Notes: a model not told the origin generated them from the letters alone. DNA of 64,000 nt from CBDCWQ01 sp965223435 (GCA_965223435.1 CBDCWQ010000004.1:62001-126000); one strand, 5' to 3'; counted from the first letter of the stretch, positions 46,461 through 55,942 are shown. Program-made: numbers and translations.

Positions 46461-47918
46461 TCATTTTCTCAGCACGATAAACGTGAACACACCACGCTTG
46501 TAGATGCGAAGCAGGGCCTCGTTTGAGCCTTTGGGGATGGCCTTGGCCAGCTCGTTGAAGGATAGGACTTTGTTGCGGTTGGCGGCGGTGATGATGTCGC
46601 CTGCTTCTATTCCGGAACGGTCTGCGGCGCTGCCGGGAACCACGCTGGCGACGACAACGCCTTGAACACGGATCGGGGCGTGAAGCTGGGCACGAAGCTC
46701 TCGGTTCAGCGGCTTGATCGTCATGCCCGATAAGAGCTCTTCGCCTTTGCCTCCCGCAGTGTTTGCACTTTGTTCTCCTTTTTTCTCATCGAGGGTGACC
46801 GTGACGTTCCGCTTTTTTCCGTTGCGGAGGAGTAATACCCGCGCCCTCGAGTCCGGTTTGAGGAGGGCTATTTTGTTGCGCAGCTGGGCGGCGCTTTGGG
46901 TCGGACGTTCGTTGACGCTGACGATGATGTCTCCGGCCTTGATCTTGGCTTTGCTGGCGGGCCCATTTTCGAGCACGTCGCTGACCAACACGCCCTTGGT
47001 CACACCGAGCCTCATGGAGCGAGCGATTTCGGGCGTGAGGTCTTGGATGGCCACGCCGAGCCACCCGCGCCTGACGCGGCCGTACTCGACGATTTGATCC
47101 CGAATCGGACTGAGCATGTTGCTCGGGACGGCAAAGCCAATGCCTTGAGCTCCGCCGCTTCGCGACAGGATGGCGGTGTTCATGCCCACGAGTTCACCTT
47201 TCAGATTGACCAGTGCGCCGCCGGAGTTCCCGGGGTTGATGGCGGCATCGGTCTGGATGAAGTCCTCGTAGTCTACAATGCCTACGTTGGCCCGGCCTTT
47301 GGCCGAGACGATGCCCATGGTGACGGTCTGCCCAACACCAAAGGGGTTTCCGACGGCGAGGACGATTTCTCCAAGGCGCAGGCGTCCGGAGTCTCCGAAG
47401 TTGAGATAGCGGAGGTTTTTTGCCGCTTTCAGCTGCAGAAGGGCGACGTCGGAGGCCTTGTCGCTGCCGATGAGTTTGGCATTAAACTCGCGCTTGTCAG
47501 ACAGCACGACCTTGATTTCGTCCGCGCCTTCGACCACGTGGTTGTTGGTGAGGACGTAGCCATCCGGCGAGATGATGACCCCGGAACCCGCGCCCCGTTC
47601 GAAACGCCGCCGGTCAGGTCCAAAGAACTGCCTGAACATGGGGTGGCCCGCACCTTGTTGGGTTCGGGTGCGCTGGGTGGCGATGTTGACCACCGCGGGG
47701 GTGACCCGTTCGGCCACATCGGACATGAGGTGTGGGTTGAAAATCGGCTCGGCGAGGGCGCTGGTCGTCCCGAGGGACGTAAAGACCAGACTGCAATAGA
47801 GCGTCCATCGATGTCCGGGTCGGACGCGCCGTCCCTTCTTGAGTGCCTCGCCTTTGGGCGGGCGGCTGGGCTTCGCGGGGCCGTGTGGGGCTTGTCGGTG
47901 TGGGTGCTCGACCGTCAT
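46461..47918 (-). CDS. HtrA/DegP-type periplasmic serine protease
   Basis: The product (485 residues from the ATG at 47918) has an N-terminal basic stretch and a signal segment (RWTLYCSLVFTSLGTTSALA). A trypsin-like domain follows with His in YVLTNNHVVEG, Asp in SDKASDVALLQL, and Ser in INPGNSGGALVNL. Two PDZ domains complete it (GWLGVAIQDLTPE with VSDVLENGPASKAKIKAGD, and VQGVVVASVVPGSAADRSGI). These proteases degrade or refold misfolded envelope proteins. The ORF reaches back to 47975, but the first 19 codons add nothing recognisable. It is convergent with the hypothetical gene on its left and divergent from the exported-protein gene on its right. Confidence 0.92.
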   Translation of the reverse strand: MTVEHPHRQAPHGPAKPSRPPKGEALKKGRRVRPGHRWTLYCSLVFTSLGTTSALAEPIFNPHLMSDVAERVTPAVVNIATQRTRTQQGAGHPMFRQFFGPDRRRFERGAGSGVIISPDGYVLTNNHVVEGADEIKVVLSDKREFNAKLIGSDKASDVALLQLKAAKNLRYLNFGDSGRLRLGEIVLAVGNPFGVGQTVTMGIVSAKGRANVGIVDYEDFIQTDAAINPGNSGGALVNLKGELVGMNTAILSRSGGAQGIGFAVPSNMLSPIRDQIVEYGRVRRGWLGVAIQDLTPEIARSMRLGVTKGVLVSDVLENGPASKAKIKAGDIIVSVNERPTQSAAQLRNKIALLKPDSRARVLLLRNGKKRNVTVTLDEKKGEQSANTAGGKGEELLSGMTIKPLNRELRAQLHAPIRVQGVVVASVVPGSAADRSGIEAGDIITAANRNKVLSFNELAKAIPKGSNEALLRIYKRGVFTFIVLRK

Positions 47919-48101
47919 GGCGGCGCACCCTAGCGTATTCGGACAAATTGTTCGCGTCGACGTCGTGGACTCCATGTGAGGGATGAACGCGGTTGCCCCC
48001 CTTCTTATTCTCCGACATCTCCCATGGAGCGGTTGAGATTGGGGTTTGCCGCTTCCTTTGACCTCTAGGCGTCATGCGGCGTAGGCCGAAGGGGGTCCGG
48101 T

Positions 48102-48989
48102 TTGCACGCCGTCAGGAGAAATCTAAGCACCTGGCATTGTTTGCTCTTTTTCGTGCTCGGGGCGGTTCTCGGGGGAGCTCGGACCTACGAAGATACCCGA
48201 GCTCGCTTTCGTCTTCAGCTTCCGCGGGGGTGGGTGCTGGCGCCGAAGTTTGGTGACCTGGACGGGATGGTTTTTTCACGAAGCTTCGCCCGGGGGTCAT
48301 CGGGCCTGGTGCAATTTGCCGTCCGTGTGAAGCCAGACCAGTCGATGGCAGAAGTGAAGCGTGGGCTCGAGGGTACCCTCAACCAGGAGGGTGGCTTTAC
48401 CCCGGCTGGCCGGCGCCGGACGAAGATCCGTGGCTACCCTGCAGAGCGCCTGGAATACCACGCGCGCCACGGCACCCAGGGGCGCACGCAAAAAACGACG
48501 AGAATTTGGCTATTTAGGGCTTTTGAGAAAACGTATATCATCCGCTTGGAGGGACAAAAAAGCGATCTTCGTAGAGTGCATCGCGAGGTGACAAAGATGT
48601 TGCGTTCCTTTGAGCCCCTGTCGGCGTCCGCGGCGCGTCCGTCTCGTTCGCCTTCGTCTCGACCTTCTTTGGCCAAGCCCCAAAAGGCGCCTCGGCCGAG
48701 TCCCGAGCGGAGTGCGCCCGAGCTCGGAGCCGAAAGCCTCGTCGGACTCTGGAAGGCCCGCGCGGGGCAAGGTCAGTCTTCCTCGGTGGTGATCCTTCGG
48801 TTGGATGAAGGAGGACGGTTCTTATTTGAGTCTTTTTCGGGCACCTGGCGTGTGGATCAGGGGGCCTTGGTGCTCCAGGCACGCCCCACTGAAACCATAC
48901 GCTACGAATGTAGGCTCAAAGGCGATAGCCTGGTGCTATCCAAAGGAGATCTCGATGCGCCCATTTTTTTTGAGCGGGTGCGGTCCTAA
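48102..48989 (+). CDS. Exported protein with PsbP/DcrB-like domain and C-terminal beta domain
   Basis: The TTG at 48102 follows AAGGGGG (6-base spacer). A signal-peptide-like stretch (WHCLLFFVLGAVLGGAR) leads to YEDTRARFRLQLPRGWVL, then a beta-rich region with a GYPAERLEYHARHG segment, the pattern of PsbP/DcrB-like domains of unknown role. A Ser/Pro-rich linker (residues 175-215) precedes a small beta-barrel-like domain (VGLWKARAGQG, RFLFESFSGTWRVD), reminiscent of lipocalin-like or DUF-type modules. The following PilZ-Hsp70 gene starts about 60 bases later on the same strand, so they may share a promoter. Confidence 0.65.
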   Translation: MHAVRRNLSTWHCLLFFVLGAVLGGARTYEDTRARFRLQLPRGWVLAPKFGDLDGMVFSRSFARGSSGLVQFAVRVKPDQSMAEVKRGLEGTLNQEGGFTPAGRRRTKIRGYPAERLEYHARHGTQGRTQKTTRIWLFRAFEKTYIIRLEGQKSDLRRVHREVTKMLRSFEPLSASAARPSRSPSSRPSLAKPQKAPRPSPERSAPELGAESLVGLWKARAGQGQSSSVVILRLDEGGRFLFESFSGTWRVDQGALVLQARPTETIRYECRLKGDSLVLSKGDLDAPIFFERVRS

Positions 48990-49049
48990 GGGCATGCTGG
49001 TTGGGGCGATGGGCATCATGCTTGAATCCAAGAAGAGGTGCAGCGGGAC

Positions 49050-51452
49050 GTGAACGAGCCAGTTTCTCGCAAGCGTCTTCAAGTACGCCTGAAAGCGACC
49101 GACTCCGAGAGTCTTGCCCGTTCTTTCGGTCCGTCTTTGGGAGAACAGAGTGTGTACCTCAAGGCTTTTCCGAAAAAGGCGGATTCGGAGGGTGGTGCAC
49201 CGGGGTGGGCCAAACAGGCGCGCGGTGCGCTTCCCCACGGAACGCACGTGTCTGTCGAAATTGCGTTGTCCCAGGGCACCCGGGTTCTGGCGGGGCAGGG
49301 TCACGTGGCCGAGGTCTTGGGTGACGAAGCCGAACCCGGGGGCATGATTATCGCGCTCCAGTGGGATGCTGCGTCTCGTCCTCTGCTCAAATGGGTGCTC
49401 GAGCGAACCCGCGCCCTCTCAGGCCCCGTGTCGTCTGGTGGGCCGCCTGTGCCACCGGACCGACCCACCACCGAGTATTCCTATTCGTCGTCGTCTTCAT
49501 CGGTTCACAAAGAAGAGATTGAAACGCTCCCTCAAGTTCCCGATGCGTTAAACGCCCGGTCGGTGGCGCGCAAGCGGGTAGGGAACTCGATTCGTCGACC
49601 GGAATCGAAAGAGGTGACCCCACTCGCCCGTCTTGAGCTTGTTTCTCAGTCTTTGGAGCCCACCCCTAGGACCAAAGATCTCCCGGAGCTGGGCTTGGAC
49701 CGTGAGGGGGCGGATTCCACCTCGAGCGAGGCGGCCTCGGGGCCCAGGGGCACCCCGGCGCTTGGGCCCAAGACCGGCCCCACCATCGGTATCGATTTTG
49801 GTTCCGCGAATGTGCGGGCGGCTCTGCACCGAGATCAGAAAACGGAGTTGATCCCTTCTCGCCGGGGTACCCCAGCCATCCCCGCTTGGGTGTTGATGGA
49901 AAGCGGTGGCAAGATCACCGTGGGGGAGCCGGCCAAACGCCGGGCGGCTCTCAAACCGAACAACACCCTGACCAATTTCAAGTACCTGATGGGTCGGACC
50001 TACGCCCCGGACGTGGCGAAGTCTTTGCCGAGAGACGCTTTTTCTTTGAGCCTCGAAGCCGGGGATGACGGCCGCCTTGCGACGCGCATTGGCACCGAAC
50101 AAATCTCTTTCGAAGACACCGCGGGCTTTTTGTTGAGCGAAGTCCGAGAGGGGGCCAGTTTGGCGCTGCGTCAAAGTGTGAATCGAGCGGCGTTGGGTTG
50201 CCCCGCGTGGTTCTCTTCGGGGCGCCGCGCATCGCTGTTCCGCGCCGCGACCAAAGCTGGTTTTCATGTCGAGCGCATGGTGAGCGATGCGCTCGCGGCG
50301 GCGGTCGCGTACGGGAGCCACGACGCCACCGAGCGCAAGATGGGTGTATGTGATCTGGGGGGCACGTTTTTTGGCTTTAGCGTCGTAGGGGTGTCCCGTC
50401 AGCGCTTTGAGCTTTTGGCCTCCAAGGGGGATCCGCGCCTGGGAGGCCGAGCTTTTGATGCCCCGCTGATTTCGCTCTTTGTTCAAGATCTTGAAGATAC
50501 ACTGGGCCCCAGCGTGAGCGAAGATCCGCACGCGCTCGCGCTCATTCGCGAAGCGGGAGAAGAAGCCAAACAAGTGTTGCAGACCATAGACCGCACCACG
50601 GTCCGAGTCGAACGGCTCTTGGGAACGCAAAAGGAGCACTACAATTTCGAAATGGAGGTGTTCCGGAGTCAGGTCGAAACCGAGTGGCGCGCGCTGGTGG
50701 ACCAGATGATTGGCTGCGCGCAGTCGGTATGCGAGGAGGCGGGGGTACGGCCTGGTGATCTGGATCAGCTTCTGATCATCGGGGGGCACAGCAAGGAACC
50801 TCTGTTGGTCGAAGGGTTTTCTGAGGCCTTTGGACTCGAAGACGGGCCGGGGGCAGGGTGCCCCGAGGGCGCGTTTTGCCGCCGCGGGGCGACTTGGGTT
50901 GCCGGCCCGCCGGTTCAGCCTGCGGACGCGGTTGCGCTGGGGCTGGGGATGTTGGCTTCGGGCTTGGGTAAAGAAGATGCGCCCGAGCTGGTGGAGCGGT
51001 TGGCGACCGGGGTGGGGATTGGGCTCGGCGACGGCGAGGTCGAGTGGGTGTTCAGCCCCGGAACGGTTGTGCCCGCCTCGCGATTTCACGCTCTGCCCAG
51101 CGCCGCGCTTGAGGGGGGGCCGGATGCGCTTCTCTTGCTTCACGGCGGACCGGCCCAAGGCGATCGGCGCCAGCTTTTGGGAAAGCTCCGTGTGCACGGG
51201 CTGGATGACGTCGACGTCTCCAAGCTTTTGGTGGTGCTCAGATTGTCCTTGGATGAGAGTGGACTCTTGTCGGTGAGTGCGCGCGATGAAAAACGAGACA
51301 TTCCTTTGGAGGTGACGGTCGAACCGCCGACAGTTCCGAGTCCGAGCCCGAGCCAAAGCCCGAACCCGACCGCGGACGTGACGAAGCCAAGAAGCAGCCG
51401 CTTGGTCGGTTGGCTTCGCAAGACCTTGGGCTCGGACCAAGAGACGGTGTAA
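49050..51452 (+). CDS. PilZ-like domain fused to an Hsp70/DnaK-type ATPase
   Basis: The first 140 residues read like a PilZ-type beta-barrel (VSRKRLQVRLKATDSESLAR, FGPSLGEQSVYLKAF, GGMIIALQWD), a fold that in other proteins can bind cyclic di-GMP. A long linker rich in Ser and Pro follows. From about residue 250 is an Hsp70 ATPase: TIGIDFGSANVRAAL (phosphate 1), MGVCDLGGTFFGFSVV (phosphate 2), LLIIGGHSKEPLLVEGF (adenosine). A substrate-binding-like beta domain with DSGLLSVSARDEKRDIPLEV completes it. The phosphate-1 loop lacks the usual TTN(S) string. GTG at 49038 is an alternative start; GTG at 49050 was chosen because AGAGG lies upstream. The helical lid is very short. Role is unknown; a second-messenger-responsive chaperone is inference. 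Confidence 0.85.
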   Translation: MNEPVSRKRLQVRLKATDSESLARSFGPSLGEQSVYLKAFPKKADSEGGAPGWAKQARGALPHGTHVSVEIALSQGTRVLAGQGHVAEVLGDEAEPGGMIIALQWDAASRPLLKWVLERTRALSGPVSSGGPPVPPDRPTTEYSYSSSSSSVHKEEIETLPQVPDALNARSVARKRVGNSIRRPESKEVTPLARLELVSQSLEPTPRTKDLPELGLDREGADSTSSEAASGPRGTPALGPKTGPTIGIDFGSANVRAALHRDQKTELIPSRRGTPAIPAWVLMESGGKITVGEPAKRRAALKPNNTLTNFKYLMGRTYAPDVAKSLPRDAFSLSLEAGDDGRLATRIGTEQISFEDTAGFLLSEVREGASLALRQSVNRAALGCPAWFSSGRRASLFRAATKAGFHVERMVSDALAAAVAYGSHDATERKMGVCDLGGTFFGFSVVGVSRQRFELLASKGDPRLGGRAFDAPLISLFVQDLEDTLGPSVSEDPHALALIREAGEEAKQVLQTIDRTTVRVERLLGTQKEHYNFEMEVFRSQVETEWRALVDQMIGCAQSVCEEAGVRPGDLDQLLIIGGHSKEPLLVEGFSEAFGLEDGPGAGCPEGAFCRRGATWVAGPPVQPADAVALGLGMLASGLGKEDAPELVERLATGVGIGLGDGEVEWVFSPGTVVPASRFHALPSAALEGGPDALLLLHGGPAQGDRRQLLGKLRVHGLDDVDVSKLLVVLRLSLDESGLLSVSARDEKRDIPLEVTVEPPTVPSPSPSQSPNPTADVTKPRSSRLVGWLRKTLGSDQETV

Positions 51453-51476
51453 GATTCAACGAGGCCGGCGGAACCG

Positions 51477-52121
51477 CTATATGCAAGACTTTGTTTGCTC
51501 CACGATCGCCGAATACAGATCGTTTTCGGTGTAGGTGCGCCTCACGCGTCGCCCGATGGGAATGTGGCTTGGTGGGCGGCACATCCAGGCCTGAATGCGA
51601 AGCTCTCCCAAAACTGCAAGAAACGAGGGCGCCAGCATGCCGGTGTGTTCTTGCCAGGCCGCCACCGCGTCTTTGAGGGGTTGATCGACTTGAGGGCGCG
51701 AGCCCGAGCCATGTCTTCTTTGGGGTGCGAGGCTTCCGTCGAAAGATGGCGAAATATGCCAAAGCTCATGGGCCACAATGTGTATGCGTTCTTCTGCAGT
51801 GGCGTCCTGAAAGAAGCGTGGCCTCAAACAGATTTCGTAGAGGATGCGCCGACCATCGACGGTCACGACGGGCTTTGAGGAGCGTTGTTGCCGGGGCCCG
51901 GACAGTGTGCTCGACTGCTCAGGGAGCCCGAAGGGTCGGATCGATGCCCTCGCTTGGCGCCGGGCGGAGCCGGCGACAAAAAGGATGTTGGTGGCCTTGA
52001 TGTGACCGAAAGCGGTCGGATGGACCATCGCCAGTTCGTCCACCAGCCTCAAGAGCGCATGGTCGATAACGGGACGCCCTTCGGAGTCGACCAAAGGCAT
52101 GGCCTTCGGGTTCGGATTCAC
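51477..52121 (-). CDS. Putative zinc metallopeptidase-like protein
   Basis: The 214-residue product contains HIVAHELWHISPSFDG, with the HExxH-type zinc site in the form HELWH, followed by a conserved-looking acidic segment. It resembles the 'putative metallopeptidase' families with HEL-H and a downstream FDG motif. The upstream part has PVIDHALLRLVDEL and a DUF-like segment ending GRRILYEICLRPRF. The GTG at 52121 gives the full length; an ATG at 52100 (MPLVDSEG) is equally plausible. It is convergent with the Hsp70 gene, leaving only 25 bases between stops, and divergent from the Rieske gene. No substrate is known. Confidence 0.7.
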   Translation of the reverse strand: MNPNPKAMPLVDSEGRPVIDHALLRLVDELAMVHPTAFGHIKATNILFVAGSARRQARASIRPFGLPEQSSTLSGPRQQRSSKPVVTVDGRRILYEICLRPRFFQDATAEERIHIVAHELWHISPSFDGSLAPQRRHGSGSRPQVDQPLKDAVAAWQEHTGMLAPSFLAVLGELRIQAWMCRPPSHIPIGRRVRRTYTENDLYSAIVEQTKSCI

Positions 52122-52245
52122 AGGCTCAACCCGCTACCATATCTTCCAGGCGGTCGTCTTCTTTGCATGCCAAGAGCCCGGGACTCGTGGAATGCGCCCC
52201 ACCAAGGCTTGACTGCAGCCTGCGGGTGAGGGCTGTTGGGGCGCC

Positions 52246-52764
52246 ATGTCTGAGACCCGTCGGACCATACTCAAGGTGTTGACTGGGGTATTTGGAGGCG
52301 GTGCCTCGGCCCTTGTAGGTGGCCCGGCCATCCGTGCGTTGGTGTCCCCGGTCAGCAAGGATACGGTGCTGGGTGCCCACCAGTTTGTCCGGGTGGCTGC
52401 TTTTGATGCGGTTCCCCAAGATGGGACCCCACTCGAGGTGCCTGTTCGCCTCACATCGACCACCGATGCTTGGGCGAAAATGCCACCCGCCGAGGTGGGC
52501 ACGGTGCTCCTTCGTCGCGAGAACAAAGAAGTCATCGCGTTTACGACCGTATGTCCCCACCTCGGGTGTGGGGTTCGTTACGCAAAGGACCAAAAACAGT
52601 TCACGTGTCCTTGTCATGACAGTGCGTTTGCCTTGGATGGGGGCGTGGCGACGGGGCCCTCTCCAAGACCACTCGACCGGCTTCCGTGTCGGGTGGTCGA
52701 TGGTGGGGTCGAAGTGAAGTACCAGAGGTTCAAAAGCGGCATCGACACAAAGGTTGGCGTCTAA
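52246..52764 (+). CDS. Rieske [2Fe-2S] protein of a cytochrome bc-type complex
   Basis: The 172-residue product has a twin-arginine signal (ETRRTILKVLTG) followed by a membrane-like segment, and the Rieske cluster motifs CPHLGC and CPCHDS, about 20 residues apart (ligands C-H and C-H plus the disulfide pair). It takes electrons from quinol at the outer face of the membrane and passes them to a cytochrome c haem. The stop overlaps the cytochrome b start (TAATG), so they are translated together and form one complex. Confidence 0.93.
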   Translation: MSETRRTILKVLTGVFGGGASALVGGPAIRALVSPVSKDTVLGAHQFVRVAAFDAVPQDGTPLEVPVRLTSTTDAWAKMPPAEVGTVLLRRENKEVIAFTTVCPHLGCGVRYAKDQKQFTCPCHDSAFALDGGVATGPSPRPLDRLPCRVVDGGVEVKYQRFKSGIDTKVGV

Positions 52765-54521
52765 TGAACCTCAATCGGTTTCGCGATGCGCTAGACGAGC
52801 GCATCGGACAAAAGAAGCTGATCGAAATGGCGTTGTACGAGCCCATTCCGGGTGGGGCATCGTGGGCTTACGTATTTGGCAGCGCAACCCTGATTCTCTT
52901 TTTGGTCCAGCTTGTGACCGGCATCGTGCTGGCCATGTACTACAGTCCATCGGCCACCGATGCTTGGGCTTCCGTTGCCTATCTGGAGCGAGAGGTGAGC
53001 ATGGGCGCGCTGGTGCGCGGTATTCATCACCACAGCGCCGGGGCCATGGTGGTGATGTGTGTTGTCCATTTGGTTCAGGTTTTTGTTTTTGGCGCGTACA
53101 AAAAGCCCCGCGAAGGGAATTGGCTGAGCGGGTTGGCCTTGCTCGGGTGTGTGCTGGCCTTCGCGTTGACGGGATATCTTTTGCCTTGGGACCAAACCGG
53201 ATATTGGGCGACGAAGGTTGCAACGAATATTGCGGGATCGGTGCCCGTCGTCGGGCCGCCGATTCAGCGCCTGCTCCAAGGGGGGAACGACTATGGCAAT
53301 CTCACCCTGACACGTTTTTATACGCTCCACGCCATTGTACTTCCCCTGGTGACTTTCGGCCTTGTTGGCGTCCATCTTGCTTTGTTTCGTAAACATGGTG
53401 TGGTTCCAAGTCCCCGCAAGGATAAAAAGGAGATCAAAAGCCGCATGGAGGCCTTTTGGCCACGCCAGTTGGCTTACGATACGATCTTTGCGTTTGGGCT
53501 TATTGTCTGCATGGTGGCGCTGGCGGTGAAGCTGGGAGCACCACTTCAAGCTCCGAGTGAGCCCGCATCTCACTTTATCGCGCGTCCCGAGTGGTATTTT
53601 CTCTTTCTGTTTCAGCTGCTCAAGTATTTCGAGGGCGCTTTGCAGCTGGTGGGGACCGTGATCATTCCCGGCTTGGTGGTTGGGTTCTTGGTGCTCTTGC
53701 CTTTTGTGGACAGTGGCCCATCGCGGCGCCTGAGGCATCGGCTGCCGTGGGCGCTGTCCTTCTTTTTGGGATTGTGCGCGGTGGGGGTGCTGACAGTCCT
53801 GGCGGTTCTTTCCGATGCTGAAGATCCGAAGATTCGCGCCCAAAAAGCAGAAGCTTCACGCATGGCCAGGCGTGCACGTACCCTCGCCGCGGCGGGCGTT
53901 CCCGCCCGGGGTGCGTCTTACATGATGGCCACCGACCCCGTGACCCGTGGCGAGCGGGTCTTTTACCGTGAATGCAACAGCTGTCACTCGCTTGGTGATC
54001 GCGTTTCCGAAGATCCTCGCGGACCGGAGCTCACCGGGTACGGAAGCAAGGCGTGGATTCGCCAGGTGCTGAGAGATGCTGGTAGTGATCGACTTTTTGG
54101 TCGTACCAAAGTGGAAGGCATGGAGGCGTTTAAGCACATTCCGGAAGAACACATGGCCCATCTTGTCGAGCTTGTGTTTGCGCAGCGCTCATCAAAGGCT
54201 CCGCCCATCGAAAAACGAGAAGGTGCAGAGCTTCTGGACCACTACGAATGCAGCAATTGCCATGACTTCGAAGAAGAGTACGGGCTTGATGGCCCTACGC
54301 TTTACCGTTACCAAAGCCTTCCATGGATTCGATCGGTTATCGAAGATCCCGGTCGTGATCACTTTTATGGTGATGCCAATCAAATGCCGGCGTTTGGCGC
54401 ACGCCTGGATTCGCAAGACTTGGATGCGGTGGTTGCATTTTTGCTGACCCTTCCCACGCTCGCCGATCGCAGCCGCTGGCCCTACGTGGATGACACCGGG
54501 GCGCGCGACAAGCGTCCTTGA
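52764..54521 (+). CDS. Cytochrome b fused to a di-haem cytochrome c domain
   Basis: The first 400 residues are cytochrome b with helix-B and helix-D haem ligands. The second pair is H-x14-H (HAIVLPLVTFGLVGVH), a spacing found in b6-type proteins and different from H-x13-H of mitochondrial-type cytochrome b. RPEWYFLFLFQLLKYF marks the subunit-IV/quinol site. After the last helix a C-terminal domain carries two haem c motifs, CNSCH and CSNCH, on the periplasmic side. This replaces a separate cytochrome c1. The ATG at 52764 overlaps the Rieske stop; starts further upstream lie inside that gene. No separate cytochrome c1 gene follows. Total length is 585 residues. Confidence 0.9.
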   Translation: MNLNRFRDALDERIGQKKLIEMALYEPIPGGASWAYVFGSATLILFLVQLVTGIVLAMYYSPSATDAWASVAYLEREVSMGALVRGIHHHSAGAMVVMCVVHLVQVFVFGAYKKPREGNWLSGLALLGCVLAFALTGYLLPWDQTGYWATKVATNIAGSVPVVGPPIQRLLQGGNDYGNLTLTRFYTLHAIVLPLVTFGLVGVHLALFRKHGVVPSPRKDKKEIKSRMEAFWPRQLAYDTIFAFGLIVCMVALAVKLGAPLQAPSEPASHFIARPEWYFLFLFQLLKYFEGALQLVGTVIIPGLVVGFLVLLPFVDSGPSRRLRHRLPWALSFFLGLCAVGVLTVLAVLSDAEDPKIRAQKAEASRMARRARTLAAAGVPARGASYMMATDPVTRGERVFYRECNSCHSLGDRVSEDPRGPELTGYGSKAWIRQVLRDAGSDRLFGRTKVEGMEAFKHIPEEHMAHLVELVFAQRSSKAPPIEKREGAELLDHYECSNCHDFEEEYGLDGPTLYRYQSLPWIRSVIEDPGRDHFYGDANQMPAFGARLDSQDLDAVVAFLLTLPTLADRSRWPYVDDTGARDKRP

Positions 54522-54691
54522 CTCGAGGCGCTATCTGTCCTGCATTTTTCCCTCCTTGTGGCGAGTGAACCTACACAGAAGGTCTGTGTGGGCATGAAGG
54601 TGACCTGAACAGGCCCCAATGTGCACGAAAAGACGGGCTTGGGCATGTGTCTTGCGGCCCTGGTCAAGCCGGTGCTAGCGTTTCTGTCTCG

Positions 54692-55348
54692 ATGTGGGAG
54701 GTATTTACAACCTTATCTCAAGGCGGCTTCATGATGTTCACCAACCTTGGTGTATCCATCGCCGCCGTTGCGATTGTGCTCATGCGCGTCTACGCCCTTT
54801 GGATCAAGCATCGGCTGTCTACCAATGCGTTTGCAGATACCATTGTGGCCGCCGTAGATCAGGGCGATTATTCGAACGCCATACAGGCTTGTGGCCAGAC
54901 GGGGGATCATCCGCTGGCCAACATCACCAAAGAAGTTCTTCTCAAGGCAGACCGTTCTGAAAAGGAGATCGAGCGCGCATACGAGACCTCGGTCGCGAGG
55001 GAGATGCCTAAGTTCAAACGGTACACAGCGTTTTTACCGCAGGCGGGTAATCTCGGAACGCTTATCGGGTTGCTGGGAACGATTCATGGTCTGATTGAAG
55101 CCTTTGGTGGAGCGCAGGCCGAAGATGCCGCTGTACGGCAACAGGTTTTGGCTAAGGGCATTACGATCGCTTTTTACAATACGTTTTTTGGTCTGTCGAT
55201 TGCGGTGTTTTGCGCGATTACCTTTATTGTCGTCAACGGTCGTCAGTCGGTGCTGGTAGAAAGCTTTGAAAACGCACTGAATCGCATACGCAATCGTATT
55301 TTTGACCGCAACCGGGCCATGCGGGCTTCGGTGAGGCCCGGGGGCTAG
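54692..55348 (+). CDS. TolQ/ExbB/MotA-type proton channel protein
   Basis: From the ATG at 54692 the product is 218 residues with three membrane helices: one near the N-terminus (FTNLGVSIAAVAIVLMRVYA) and two near the C-terminus in LGTLIGLLGTIHGLI and TIAFYNTFFGLSIAVFCAIT. The sequence TLIGLLGTIHGLIEAF is the family core. It forms the stator pore with two TolR-like partners encoded next. The neighbours match the layout seen in AglR-type gliding motors, but ExbB-type TonB systems cannot be excluded. Confidence 0.9.
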   Translation: MWEVFTTLSQGGFMMFTNLGVSIAAVAIVLMRVYALWIKHRLSTNAFADTIVAAVDQGDYSNAIQACGQTGDHPLANITKEVLLKADRSEKEIERAYETSVAREMPKFKRYTAFLPQAGNLGTLIGLLGTIHGLIEAFGGAQAEDAAVRQQVLAKGITIAFYNTFFGLSIAVFCAITFIVVNGRQSVLVESFENALNRIRNRIFDRNRAMRASVRPGG

Positions 55349-55420
55349 TCCGAGTATGGTTTTGGACGCTCTTGCCTAAGTGGCTTACGGAGCGGGTCCG
55401 TTTAACCAGAGAGGTTCATT

Positions 55421-55936
55421 GTGGCAGGCGGAACAGACGACGAGGCCACCTCATTTGACTTGACGGCCTTGATGGATGTTCTTTCGAACATCATTTTCTT
55501 TTTGATGGCATCCTTTGGCGCGTCGGTTGTGGCCATCCTTCCCGCCTCCATACCGACGATTTCGGAGTCTGGGCAAGATGACGTCGCGCGCGAGGAAGAC
55601 AAGGTGACCCTCAACCTTCAGGTGAAGGCATCAGGGCAAATCAAGGTATCGGTCGCCAACAACGAAATGTTGCCTAAAGAGTTGGCGCCTTACGCAAAGA
55701 CTTTCAAGGGTGTAGAGGGGAAAATCGCCGCGAAGGCGGTGAACGATCATCTGTGGTCTATCAAAGATAAGTTTCGGGCGTCAGATCAGGTCATGATTGT
55801 GCCCGATGATGACGTGACCTACGAGATGATCATTGAAGCCATGGACGTGTCCCGTGAGCGCCGAATCGTGGTCGAGGGAAAGTCCAGTTACCCAGAAATG
55901 TTTCCCAAAGTGGTGGTCTCTTCCCTGGTGAAATAA
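55421..55936 (+). CDS. TolR/ExbD-type stator protein, first copy
   Basis: The 171-residue product has the family hallmark FDLTALMDVLSNIIFFLMAS near the N-terminus, where the Asp of LMD is the proton-carrying residue, and a periplasmic domain of about 120 residues (DQVMIVPDDDVTYEMIIEAM is characteristic). The GTG start at 55421 follows AGAGG. It lies 70 bases after the TolQ-like gene and 6 bases before a second TolR-like gene. Confidence 0.88.
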   Translation: MAGGTDDEATSFDLTALMDVLSNIIFFLMASFGASVVAILPASIPTISESGQDDVAREEDKVTLNLQVKASGQIKVSVANNEMLPKELAPYAKTFKGVEGKIAAKAVNDHLWSIKDKFRASDQVMIVPDDDVTYEMIIEAMDVSRERRIVVEGKSSYPEMFPKVVVSSLVK

Positions 55937-55942
55937 AAGGCT

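Noticed and set aside
46896..47933. 345-codon open frame on the plus strand opposite the HtrA-type protease
   Set aside because: It is antisense to a protease with a complete catalytic triad and two PDZ domains.
49548..51440. 630-codon open frame on the minus strand opposite the Hsp70 gene
   Set aside because: It is antisense to conserved Hsp70 motifs and has Arg/Gln/His-rich composition typical of a shadow frame.
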